Assembly (NCBI RefSeq): GCF_022539665.2
Contig: NC_081335.1
Location: forward strand, 2,604,001 to 2,668,000
Source: Daphnia carinata
Taxonomy: Eukaryota > Arthropoda > Branchiopoda > Diplostraca > Daphniidae
Direction: 5' to 3'
DNA: 64,000 nt
Every line of letters begins with the position of its first letter. Position 1 is the first letter of the stretch. A program made the translations under genes and the position numbers. The notes under the pieces were generated by a model. The model had not been told where the DNA came from, searched no databases, and saw nothing but the letters and a program-made list of their open reading frames with translations. Positions 1-11,900 of this stretch are shown here, piece by piece.

Positions 1-1538
1 TTGATTCTAATCAATGGAAAACAACGTAGAGATTATTTTTTGCAAAATTCTATTAAAAATAACATTTACCGGAAGTCTTTCTTGTTGCAAAAATCCCATG
101 CTGAAGCGTGACAAACTACTTCACGATTATCAGGTTTCTCAATCATAGATTCTTTCCAGAACTCGTCTGGCATTGGGATCAATCCCAACGAAGTGAAAAA
201 CTCGTCAGAAACTTGAAACATTTTGAGTGGTGTGTATCCCTGGTGATCCAAAGTTTAACAATCGATTAATATTTCAACGTGTTAAATTTTGTATCCAGCA
301 TACTTGTTCAATCATTTGTTCGGTGACGTCGATAGACGCTTTGGTCGGATAGGGAGTCATGAGAGAATAAATATTTTTCCACGATTGAGCCCACATGTTT
401 CCTGTTTAAATTCAAATTTGAGAAATGGCGCACGCTAAAGCTCTAAAGTATTAACAAATACCAAGCAAATGAGCGGGTATAAGTCCGTCACCAGAAAACT
501 GATCCCCGTACACGTTGCGCAGTTGAGCCCTGACGTAAGCGTGAATTTGTTGATAGAGGGGCTTAAGAGTTTGCCAAAGTTCCTCAACGTCGTCTTTGAA
601 AGTTTCTGATTCGTAACTATGCAACCATAGAGCTCCGGTGTCATTGAAATCTATAAGTAATCGAGTGAGTTAGTTGATGTTCTTTATGCACAGCAAAGAG
701 AAACGATCGGCTTTATACTCAACTGTTTAATTTAGCAGCTTGATTGCTTATTTCGACAAACTCTTTGTATTTGTGCTTTATTGGGCCACCGCTTTTGTCG
801 TGCCATTCTGTCCAAACGTGACGTAATTCTTTTTCATTGCGGCTTTCTGCCATGATTTTGGTCAGTTCTATTGTTGGAATGAACGTGAACTTAATGCTTC
901 GACGTCAGGTCTTATAAAAATTACCTGGTTCGAGGGAAAGGTTGCACGTTTCTTTATTTTTGAAGGAACATATTTTAGTAGTACTGTAATGCTTTGTCAT
1001 ATCAGTTTCCAATTGCGCGTACTTAAAAATTGTTTGAAATGTTGTAGTTTTATGTCACTTGGTATCGAATAGTTTTTTTGAAGTTTACCTTTTTGTATTG
1101 GTCGTCAGGAAGTGCTGGTGCTCCGAGAACTGTGATTTGCTTAAATTTTCTAACGAGATCTGGATCTTTGAATTCCCTCCACAACGGAAATGCTGTGGTG
1201 GCGTTTTGCCAAATTTCCTTTGAAAATTTAGCAAAGTTCAAACTGACTTCTAATTTCACCTTTTCATTTTCATCGTTAATGTCAGTAGCGTAGGCCCATT
1301 CGGCAACACTCGATTCGTAACATTTTTGCGACGATGATCGATCCAATTCCGCCAAATAAGAACGAGCTTCGGACTCTAAATCATTTTTCGATTTCCTGCG
1401 ACACACATTGTGGTGGGGGCTTTAATTAATCGTTTTGAATATACAATTCGGAATAGTATACCTTAATGATGGTAGGTTCCAAGCATTAGTGATGCAAATT
1501 AAAAGAGGGGCCACAATAGCGAGCGTCCAAATTTTCAT
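1..1538 (-). CDS. Angiotensin-converting enzyme-like peptidase (M2), copy 1, 3' part outside window
   Basis: Zinc dipeptidyl carboxypeptidase of family M2, predicted secreted. The start at 1538 opens a signal peptide ([19 protein letters not shown]), and the first exon ends in phase 2 before GTATAC. The next exon (about 1089-1402) carries the conserved helical N-terminal region ([22 protein letters not shown]). Further exons near 945-650, 650-450 and 390-300 match the order in the two downstream copies. The exon at about 66-251 encodes [19 protein letters not shown] and CHASAWDFC. Bases 1-6 are the first six bases of the next exon (A ATC AA, giving R-I-K). The HEMGH zinc site therefore lies just beyond the left edge. 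It is the 3'-most member in genomic order of a tandem array on the same strand. The family call is secure; intactness cannot be judged. Confidence 0.9.
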
Positions 1539-1593
1539 GTTAGCGATTGTTCCGCAGAACAGAAACTACAACTCGGCAAAGCTCGTCCGTCCA

Positions 1594-1600
1594 CTTATAC
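1594..1600 (-). promoter_or_regulatory. Candidate TATA box of ACE copy 1
   Basis: GTATAAG on the minus strand, about 56 bases before the ATG at 1538. Assigned from position and motif only. Confidence 0.4.
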
Positions 1601-2042
1601 CTTTGGGATGAAACGGTACAACGTAGGATAAGCACGTTGACCTTTTTATATTTTTATTTATACTTTTTGTTTTTATTTTGTTCCCTTTTACAGCCCCATA
1701 TAAATTTGTTTTGGGTTTGCCATCCGCTTTTTCTTTAAAAATTGATAACATCATTTAACGGTAAAAAAACCAGTTAGAACTCATCTATTTCCTTCTTGAA
1801 AAAGCTTGATGCTGTATGACTCAGTATTTGAAAACCCGCCTCCTGGTACTTGAATTACTGACGAGTTTTATTCGCGTTTTTTTTTGTAAAATTAAATGTG
1901 TTTCAGATTTTACACCTCTCTTATTTCATTTTTGATTTTATATCATGAGAGGTCAGTGATCTGCCCAATTCCAGCTCTTTTGTTATTGAACGGTTTTTGA
2001 ATCATAGAAAATCTGGATTTTCGAATTATTTTAATTGGTTCA

Positions 2043-2048
2043 TTTATT
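2043..2048 (-). terminator. Poly(A) signal of ACE copy 2
   Basis: AATAAA on the minus strand, about 62 bases after the stop codon at 2110-2112. Confidence 0.6.
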
Positions 2049-2109
2049 GATACTGAATTATATTTCAAATCTCAAATCCGAGCAGGAAAATAATTGAATT
2101 CAGTAGATT

Positions 2110-4807
2110 TTACTGCCATCCAGGTGTTTGAGCCAGTTTGGCATTTTGCAAAGATAACCAATCTTCGAGAGGCTTGAAATATTCACGAATGGCAGAAGCA
2201 TCCATCTTCTCTTGGCCGGTCATCACTTTCATAACCTCTGGCCACGGTCGTGATGAACCCATTGCCAGGCCAGCACTACCAAAACAAATTTTAATACTCG
2301 TTATTCGCTTGATTTAATCTTTTAATTTTTGCGGAATTGAAATTTTTGTTGTTCTCTGTGCTTACGCTAATTTCGCTCCGGCCGCTTTGCTCCGATAAAT
2401 ATCGCAGTTATGGAGCGGCTTCCGAGGATCCTGTGGATCGTATTGCCCAGCTTCCAAACATAACGAACGATGGAACTGAAACTGGATGACTTTACTGACG
2501 AAGTATCTAAAATTGAATCATTCAAATTAGGGAAAATTCGTAAAGACACAGAAAAACAGATCAACCTTAGATATTCGACGTCAGCAGGAACGTGATATTT
2601 GGCTCCAGCATCAAAATTTTCCTCAGATCTTTCAACGGGGGATTTAAGTCCTTGATATTCCCGTCTAGTATAAGCGAAAATTATCATGTTTCACCACAAT
2701 TGGTACTTATTTAATGGGCTTACCGCAGTTTCCACCAGTGCGCATTGTAATTAGACGGTTCAACAGTCCCGTCGAATATGTCCCATCTGTACTTGTCAAT
2801 TAAATAACCAAAAGGCAAAAACGCTATCTTTTCCAAAGCCATGGATAGTAAGAAATTAATGGATGTCTCGTAATCGTCTATCGGAGTCGATTCGTCCAGC
2901 AAACCGATCTCCTTCAAATGTTTGGGCGTTATGACGGACAGGGCCAACGTATCTCCTACCGCCTCGTGAAATCCTAAAATTAATTAACCGAGGATGCAAA
3001 TTAGCGTTTGACTGTTTGACGTATTACAGTCTTGAGAGTTGCGGAACTAACCTGGATTTGCTCCCCGGCGGAAAATAAGAGGTTGATCTTTGTATTGCAA
3101 ATAATATTGGACGTGGCCCATTTCGTGCTATATAATAAGCAAAATTGTTGTTCTAAAAGAAAGAAGAGTTTTTGAATTTCTTTTGAATTATTTTACGTGG
3201 ACAGTGATGAGGTCCTCCGTGTTGACGACGGTGCATTGCTTGATTCTATGAACATCGCATTTGTCGGTTTTATTTGTAATCGAATATTTTGTTAGACTTG
3301 AGTTCTAAGAAATTCATTTCCAAAACTCACCTGAAATCTTTTCCATTGCAAAAATCCCAAGCGGAAGCATGACACACTACTTCGCGATCCTTGGGCTTTT
3401 CCAAAAGGGATTCCTTCCAAAATTCGGGTGGCATGGGGATCAAACCCAAAGAAGTGAAAAATTCGTCGGAAACTTGAAACATTTTTAACGGTGTGTAGCC
3501 CTATGTCGTTCAAAACAGGTGGTCGTTAATGACAATCTGCGACTACGTCACACGTTGCAATACCTGTTCCTTCATTTGTTCCGTAACGTCAATTGATGCC
3601 TTTTCGGGGAATGGCACAACGAGGGAGTAAATATTTTCCCACGACTGAGCCCACATGTTTCCTACACATTGGTTAGCAATTGATCCAAAGAATTAATTGA
3701 TCAAAACCGCGAATCAGCAAATTTTAAAATACCAAGTAAATGAGCAGGAATAAGCCCGTCTTCTGTTATTTGGCCGCCGTAAGTGTCTCGTAACTTCGCT
3801 CTCACATATGCGTGCATTTGCTGATAAAAGGGTTTCAAAGTTTGCCATAGCTGTTCAATGTCTTCCTTGATCGTTTCCGATTCATATTCACGCAACCAAA
3901 ATGCTCCGGCGTCACTGAAACCTGTTTGATTGTCGATTGCAATTTTACTTTGAGTATGCACTGTTTTCGAATTTGAATATTCACTCAACTGTTAGTTTTT
4001 GCAATTTCGTTACTAAAATCAACGTAGGGCTTGTAATGTTGTCGAATGGGGACTCCAGCTTTATCGTGCCACTCTTTCCAGGCATGTCGCAGTTGCGCTT
4101 CGTCACGGCTCTCCTTCATTATCTTAGTCAAGTCTATTTGATTTAAAAAGGAAACATTTTTTTTCATTCAAAATGCTTTTTTTATTGTTTATGACATACC
4201 TGGATCCAAAGAAAGATTGCACTTGGTGGCATCCTCGTAAGCGCACGTTTTTGCGGTGCTATAGATCTTCGCCATTGTGTTTTTAAGTTGCTGGAACTGC
4301 AAGAAAATGTTTTTAAATTAGCATCTTGAAACGAATTTTTGTACAGCTCTGTACCTCTTTAAGCCTCTCTTCAGGTAGGGCAGAAGCAGATGTTCCAATG
4401 ATGGCTATCTTTTTAAAGGCTCGCACCAGTGCAGGATCTTTGAAATTATCCCTTACTTTGAACTGATTTGTTATATTCTTCCAAGCTTCCTTTTGGAATT
4501 TTGAATACTCTAAACTCTGTTCGAGCTTGATTTTTTCAGTCTCGTCTCGAATGTCCGTCGCATAGTTCCAGTTTGCACTAGCTGCCTTAAAACATTTTTC
4601 CGATGACTGTCTATCATATTCTGCTAAAAAGACACGACTCTGCGACTCCAAATCATTCTCCAACGAATCACTATCGATATATCGGAAGCACTAAGTTATA
4701 ATTCGTATAAAAAATATGTAATTGTATCGCTTTTACCTGACTGATGGAAACGAATAAGCGCTCGCAATGAGCCAGAGCGAAATTATAGCTGCCACTCTCC
4801 ATTCCAT
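2110..4807 (-). CDS. Angiotensin-converting enzyme-like peptidase (M2), copy 2, complete
   Basis: Complete single-domain ACE. Exon 1 (4737-4807) encodes a signal peptide ([19 protein letters not shown]). A second ATG at 4802 is out of frame. Exon 2 is 4355-4670 ([14 protein letters not shown]). The next exon carries the conserved [11 protein letters not shown] and KCNLSLDP. Later exons give [27 protein letters not shown] and CHASAWDFC. The zinc site is split by an intron just before it: V-H | [14 protein letters not shown]. The third zinc ligand lies in [17 protein letters not shown]. The C terminus ends [10 protein letters not shown] with no hydrophobic tail, so the enzyme should be secreted, as in insect AnCE, and not membrane-anchored as in vertebrate ACE. 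All catalytic residues are present. Known M2 enzymes trim C-terminal dipeptides from peptide hormones; the substrate here is unknown. Confidence 0.93.
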
Positions 4808-5370
4808 TTCCGAAGGTACTGTCAAAACAGAACGGTGTGACACCTTATGGTCTCGCAAGGGACTGTCCGTCGACGCTAGAACAGACTTGGCTTTTCATTG
4901 GGCTTGACTTATTGTTGTCGATCCAGCGATATGCATACTAAGCTTACTGCCGTGTTTTGAATTCGTAATGGCGTATGTTGTAAGCTTGTTATACGCGTAG
5001 AGGTGATTTTAAGGGTTCCGAAGAAGGACAGCAGTTGCTAGGGCGTGTTCCGTATACGCAGTCTTTCATTTCTTGTTTCATTTGGATAATTTGATAACCG
5101 AGCAAACAACAGATTTGCATTTTAAAAACTTTAATGAGTTTTCTGTGTGTTAGGGATAACTTGTTTTGCAGATACACGAACCTTCGAGCAAGGTCACAGC
5201 TTCGTTAGTTTAACGTCCTATTGTTAGAGAACTGGTTCCATCAGTAAATGTTATTTTATTGTCGTTAAACGAATGTGATGGACTGGAATTACTTGGAAAA
5301 AACTCAATAACAAAAAACTTAGCATGGGTTTCTATTGTCATTTTGTTAATCAGGTTAGAAAAACTTTAAC
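4808..5370. other. Intergenic DNA between ACE copies 2 and 3
   Basis: It contains the upstream region of copy 2 and the 3' UTR of copy 3. No clear TATA box precedes copy 2; a CATAAGG motif near 4848 is the nearest candidate. No exon was seen. Confidence 0.5.
5255..5260 (-). terminator. Poly(A) signal of ACE copy 3
   Basis: AATAAA on the minus strand, about 110 bases downstream of the stop at 5371-5373. Confidence 0.5.
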
Positions 5371-8190
5371 TTAAGGCCATCCAGGCGCTTCGCCAAGTAC
5401 GGAATTCTGTACTGTCAGCCAGTCTTCTAGTGGCTTGAAGTATTCGCGAATGGCGGAGGCATCCATTATTTCTTGACTGGTCATTGACTTCATGACCGCT
5501 GGCCAAGGTTGGGATGCTCCCATTGCAAGTCCAGTTCTAATGAATCATTTGTTGCCATGCCACAACCTCTTAATTTCCTCGGTTTAAAGGATAGTTCACT
5601 AAACAAAAATGACTTGTACTCACGCGAGTTTTGTTCCAGCTGCTTTGCTTCTGTAAATACTGCAATTATGCAAAGGCTTTAACGGATCCCGTGGGTCGTA
5701 CTGGCCAGCTTCTTTGCATAGCGAACGATGAAACTGAAATTGGATGATTGTGGCCGCAAAATACCTGGCAAAAACAGTTTAAACCGTAGCTAAAAAAAGT
5801 TTGCCTATTATCTTTGTCCTATGAATAAATTTAGGGCGTTCACCTGTGGTAGTCAACGTGAGATGCAACATGATAAATAGTACCGGGGTCAAAATTTTCT
5901 TCTGATCGCTGAACGGGAGGTTTGACGCCTTGATATTTTTTCCTGTTAAAATTCTTTTTGAAAATCTAGGTTTATCTTAAAGGATTTTGAATTTTACCTG
6001 AGTTCCCACCAATGCGAGTTGTAACGAGAAACATCTACTGAACCATCGAAAATGGCCAAGCGATATTTATCGATTATATAGGCAAAAGGCAGTGATGCGA
6101 CCTTTTTTAAAGCGATAGCCATCAGGAAATTGATGGATGTCTCATAGTCATCGATTGGAGTAGCTTCGTCTAGTAATCCGACTTCTTTCAGGTGTTTCAG
6201 TGTTTGCACCGAGAGAGCTAGTGTGTCACCAACAGCCTCGTGAAAGCCTTCCTCGTTCCCAAACGTGGAGTTATTATTTTATTTAGAGTGTCTTGGTCGT
6301 AGGCAATATACCTGGATTAGCTCCATCGCGATACGTGAATGGTTTATCTTTGTACTGCAGGAAATATTGAATATGCCCCATCTCGTGCTATACCAAAAGT
6401 TTCAATATAAGGTCCACATTGTGTCATACAAGATAAAATAGAAACGAAGCCGTTACGTGAATAGTGATGAAATCTTTCATGTTGACCTCAGTACATTGTT
6501 TAATCCTAGTTGGCAAACCCATTGAATAGATTAGGAATCACGTAACAGTCAAAACATGGACATACAAGGTAATACCGAAAATCTTTGCCGTTGCAAAAAT
6601 CCCAAGCTGTTGCATGACAAGCAACCTCGCGATCCTTTGGCTTTACAATCAACGATTCTTTCCAGAATTCTTCTGGCATGGGGATGAGACCCAATGACGT
6701 AAAAAACTCGTCAGCTTTCTGAAACATTTTCAATGGCGTATATCCCTGCATCGGTGTAATATTTTGCCAATTAATTTAGAGCTTTAATTGCCAAGCAATG
6801 TTCCCCAAACCTGGGCCTTTAATTGTTTAGTAACGTCAATCGAAGCTCTGTCAGGGAAAGGAATCAATAGTGAATAAATTCCGTCCATGGAAGATGCGAA
6901 AAGACTGCCTGGAACAATGAAATCTTTTACTCTATTTACACAGCTCGTTTTGGGTGTTAGTAAACCATTACCGAAAAGATGGGCAGGGATAAGACCATCG
7001 GAAGAAAACTGATCCTTGTATTCGTCACGCAGTTTGGCTCTTGCGTAGGCGTGTATTTGCTTGTAGAGTGGGGCGAGTGTTTCGTAAATCTGTTCAAAGT
7101 CTTCCTTAATTGTGTCTGACTCGTATTCTCTTAGCCAATAATCACCCGTGTCACTAAAGTCTGGTTTTCATTCAAATTAAATTTTAAGCATTCTTCTTCT
7201 TTTTTTGAAAAGCAATCTGTAACTCAACTATTTAATACAGCAGCTTGATTGCTCAATTTTACAAACTGTTCGTAAGGCTGCCTGATACGATTTCCGCACT
7301 TGTTATGCCATTCTGTCCAAATGTGACGAAGTTCGTGTTCGTTTCGGCTTTCTTTCATAATTTTCTTTAGATCTGTAGGATTGAATTTCCATATTCATTT
7401 CCAACGCAAAACTTTATCTTATCAATGTCCTACCTGGATCCAACGAGAGGTTGCAGATGGTTGAATTTTGGTAAGCACATACTTTAGTTGTGCTCTGAGT
7501 CTTTGACATATCCGATTGGAGCTTGTTGTACTTAGAAAAAAAGAAAATGAATACAAATTGAACGATTTCGTAGGGCCTAGCAAATTCGCACGCAATTACA
7601 TGCCTGTCATTAAAAAGGGAGGTTATATACCTGAGCTAAAACATCTTCAGGTAATACGGATGCTCCGAGGTCCATCAATTTCTTGAATTTCCTTTTGAGG
7701 TCAGGGTCTTTAAAACTAGGCCAGGACTTGAATTTACTATTCCGATTCTGCCACGACATTTTTGCGAATTTTGAATATTCCAAACTTGCATTAAGCAGTA
7801 ATTCTTGGTTGATGTCGTTTATGTTTGTGCTGTAATTCCAGTTTACCACTGTATGCTCGTAACATTTTTCAGCAAAACGACGATCTTCTTCTTCCATAAA
7901 GGCTCGCGCGTTTTCCTCGTCATCGTCAACAAATCTTGTTTTGTTTTTTTTCGTAAAAAAAAAGAATTAATATTTTAGGTACCTGACAGACGTAAGGCAG
8001 CTCGGAATGAAACAGAAAATAAAGACACAAATTTAACAATAAAGGGAATTACAATGTTAGAGGACAGGAAAAAAAACAATGGTATATTATTTTGTTAATT
8101 GCTGAAGTACCTATGCAACTGTGGTAGTGCCACAATTCTGTTGAAAGAATGGCAAAGAGTAACTATCACATACAATGTCAGTTGCTTCAT
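5371..8190 (-). CDS. Angiotensin-converting enzyme-like peptidase (M2), copy 3, complete
   Basis: Complete single-domain ACE, predicted secreted. The signal peptide exon is 8111-8190 ([21 protein letters not shown]). An apparent 18-nt exon near 7985-8002 links it in phase to the exon starting [13 protein letters not shown]. The conserved blocks follow in the same order as in copy 2: [40 protein letters not shown], then H | [14 protein letters not shown] split by an intron at the same place, [17 protein letters not shown], and a last exon ending GEAPGWP. There is no C-terminal membrane anchor. The zinc ligands and the catalytic Glu of HEMGH are present. It is the 5'-most member of the array and lies divergent from THADA. 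The shared exon structure shows origin by tandem duplication. Confidence 0.93.
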
Positions 8191-8985
8191 GCTGGTGTTG
8201 TAGACCAAACTGGATGTTGGATACTTGCTCGCTATTTATATAAGGAAAGCTTATGGTGATTAGCTTACAGAGCCTGAAGGTATTGATAAATTCAAATGCC
8301 GATCACATGCAACTGTACCTTCGCGTGTACAAATGGAAAAAAAAGCATCTAAGAGCGGGTCAACGCTCCAAATATTTACAAGGCCGTCTGGTAAGAACGA
8401 TAACGTTTACACCATTATGTTCATTTAGCTTTAAGATGTAAGAGTTTCGAGCCAACGATGTTGCCAAATGCAACTACGAAGTTGTGCACTAAAGTACATA
8501 TTACTAGTTTTTTTCATAGAACTACATCCTGTGAAATATAACGAGAGATATGAGACGTATTTGTAATGCTAAATAGGGCGTCCTGTACTTTGAGATCATA
8601 ATGTATTGGGCTGCTTATCAACAGCTGTCACTTGCCTGATTTGTTATCCATGTGTAATCACAGTTTCCTTCTTTAATATGGCATAAAAAATGAATAGCCT
8701 TTCTTTAGGTTTCTTGCTACGTCTAGTTGGGTTCTGGTTTTTCATGAGTCCGTGATACATCATTTTTACATGCGAAATATGCAAAGTCATTCTTTTACCG
8801 GCAACACTGTTAGACGAAGTTTTTTTCCCTGTTGTTTTGATTTTTGTACATGTGATTTCTAAGCGACCTTAAGTGACAATTGTCGAATGCGTGAAGGTGC
8901 ATTTATGGCCAATCGCGAGTAGTTTAAGTAAAATATTGATTTAACAAGATTTTGGTAATCTCAGAATTAATTTAAACTACAAGAA
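8191..8985. promoter_or_regulatory. Divergent intergenic region, ACE copy 3 / THADA
   Basis: About 795 bp separates the two divergent start codons. The ACE side has a TATA box. I found no TATA box close to the THADA start, as is usual for housekeeping genes. No supported exon was seen inside. Confidence 0.5.
8235..8242 (-). promoter_or_regulatory. TATA box of ACE copy 3
   Basis: TATATAAA on the minus strand, about 45 bases before the ATG. An initiator-like TCCAGTT lies about 30 bases downstream of it, which would leave a very short 5' UTR. Confidence 0.6.
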
Positions 8986-11900
8986 ATGGATCTAAACCTG
9001 GATTACCAAGAAAATTTCAATCACCACACAGCTGTAGCAAAAGCTCTTTCCCATGATGTGCAATCAGAGGCTTTTTATGGTACTATTAGGGTGAGTAGTC
9101 CTGTAATTATAGTTTCTTTTTGTTTGGTCTTAAATAATGTTTTGGTTGATTATTAAGGCCCTTCTTACAACAATACAAATATCCAGAAGGCGAAACTGCA
9201 AGCTAACGGAGCCCCCTGATCTCTTGCCTATAACCGAATCACTAATTAGGAATACAAAGCTAACTATAGACCTGGCCATAGTGGCTGGGAAGATAAACTG
9301 CCTGACAAAAGTATTCATCCAAAACAATCCTGTTACAGTTGAGCATTTGATGGTGCAGTCCTCACAGATCAAAGAGACTATTCCCAAGATCTGCTTCTTG
9401 TTTGGAGTTATTGATTGCCTACCGTGTGATAGATATGATGGGACAGTAGTCATCATTGGTGAAGAGATCTTTCATTTATTGCAAAATTTCAACTCAGTCT
9501 ATTTCCATAAGATGAAACTTCTGCTTTCGTGGTTGCAATATGTCCAAAGCATTATATGTTTCATTCCTCTTTCAAATCCCATTCGAACAGTGTTTCTCCT
9601 CCCTCAAAGTGAAATGATGAAGCTTATTAATTTACATTGGGAGACAACACAAGTGCAAACTTTACCTGAACAGTGCCTAGCGACAATCTGCGGTATCTGG
9701 CGTACCGCCCAACCAACTTCACACTATGCTGATATCGTGGCTAAGATGGCGTTGACGAACTTGACATGGAGATCAAGAACAAAATACCTCATCCTAGCTA
9801 CAGTATTGCCTTTTACACATTTCAAGGAAATTTTGTGCGAGTATCCAGACACAGTTTACGCAATCACGACGAGCCTCGATTCAAATTGCCTTTTGGCTGC
9901 CGGAACAGCTCTTTTTAAAGCTTTTGCAAAAAATTTGCCTCCGGATGAATGGGAAGACTACTGCCAAAGTGTATTGCTTGACGCTTTGAACCACACGAAT
10001 CGAAGCACACAATTCAATGCTGCTCATTACTGGCTTCCCTGTTTGACCCATGCTTCACCTGTGGTTCTTATTGAACTAAAGCAACGCCTTCTGAAAGCCG
10101 AAAATTTTAATTGGTTAGCCTACATATCACTACTGAAGCTGATGGATCATCTCGACGAAAGCGATAGACTGCTAGCCAAACAAGCTTTGATTCATGGCGA
10201 GGAAGAAGTAAGAGCAGCAGCATTTGGGATGCTTCTCCATACAAATAAGAAGACGGAAATCATTCGCATCGAAGATTGGAATCTAGTGAACAATTTTCTG
10301 ATAAAAAATCTTCGATCAGACAATCCGCAATTTAGACTGAAATTGCTTTCCACAACTCGGCTATTTCTGATTCGAGTATTAGAATCTTGTCTTAATAGAA
10401 TGAAAACTAATTGTTCTATAGACGAAGATATTGACAACTTAAGAAAGCTGCACGACCACCTACTTAAATGTTTAACACCATCATCCAGCTACCAAAAGAA
10501 AATCACTTCATTGGCTGCCCTTCGCTACATCCATCAGCTATTTGGCGATAACGACGCTCAAGCAGATAGTTTGGCAAAAGGTGCATCACTAACAAAACGT
10601 CGCCAGTTGATCCAACTAGCTGGCGATCGCTGGAACTTTACGGGCAAAGAATCATTGGATCGTTACACAATCTGTTTAATGGATGAGGTTATTGACGTTC
10701 GACAAAAAGCAATCGACATGCTGCGAGACTTCTTTCCTTGCCCACCACTCAATTACGTACGATTACTTTATCGTCAAGGATTGGAAATGTGTGACAGTGC
10801 AAAGTTTCAACGTAGTGAATGTGGTGCTACAGTTATTCAAATGGTCAGCCATTGGTCGTTGACCAGCACATCCACTGTTCCAGAGTTGACTCTAGAATTT
10901 CTAATGGAAGAGATCCAGAAGCGATTTCACCAGCTTAAACTAGACTGGATGTTGGGAGCTTCAGAAGGGCCTGTCCACGGTTTCATTGGCGCTTTGGTCA
11001 AATTTCTCCAGCTTCGACATCCATCCCATTCTGTGGTATCATATGCAGCTCTGATTCATTTGAGTCAAACAATTAGTAGCTACATGTTGGACACCTTAGC
11101 TAGCAGATCTACTGGAAGTCCGGGTAACTATAATTCCCAACATCCAGCAGAATAATTATTTAAGCTAATGAACTGTTTTTAAAAAAATAGATATGGCGCC
11201 CTCTTTTGAAGAAATGAGCCAAGCAATTGACGATATTGTCCGGCGGAGTAATGCAGCCGAAACGAATGATAGCATTTCCATCAGCGTTCAGCAACAGCTA
11301 GTCTTGGCCTGCGCCTGGCTTAACTTAAAGGTAATACGAGTCATATTCTAAAATAGTTTCCCACTAAAACTTTATTCGCGTACCCAGGAATCGGGTAATT
11401 TAGCTGTTCAAGTTGCCATCTTGCTGCTAAACGATGAACGACTGACCAAAGAAGACCGAGTGCGTCAGATTGAAGAATGTGCACAGATAGTATATCAAAT
11501 TCTTCTACGGTGCCGACATAAAGGTGCCATTGAGGCAGCCGGTGATGCTATGGGCTTACTCTGCCGAAGGTTGTTTGCTAGCCAAGAGAAAACCATCAAA
11601 GCTATTCCCGGCAATATACTGACAAACTTTCTTGATCGACTCGAAAACTCAAAACTGGGTGCGTCCATCACTCGTCGCTCAGCTGGACTGGCATTTTTGG
11701 TTAGTAAAATTGTAAGCAGCCAGTCTGAAAAATCCTCGACGGTACGATATCAAGCACAAGTTTAAATAGAAAACAAATGATTAAGTAAAGCCTATTTCTA
11801 GGACTCTTTACTCGTGATGACCACCAAAAGGCTGATTAGCGTTGCGCAGCGTCGCTTTAATGTGAATGAAAAGCAAGATGATGTCTGTGACTTGCCGCAA

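Larger units (their letters stand above)
1539..2109. other. Intergenic DNA between ACE copies 1 and 2
   Basis: This stretch holds the putative promoter of copy 1 at its left end and the 3' UTR of copy 2 at its right end. The middle is AT-rich and I see no coding exon in it. Confidence 0.6.
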
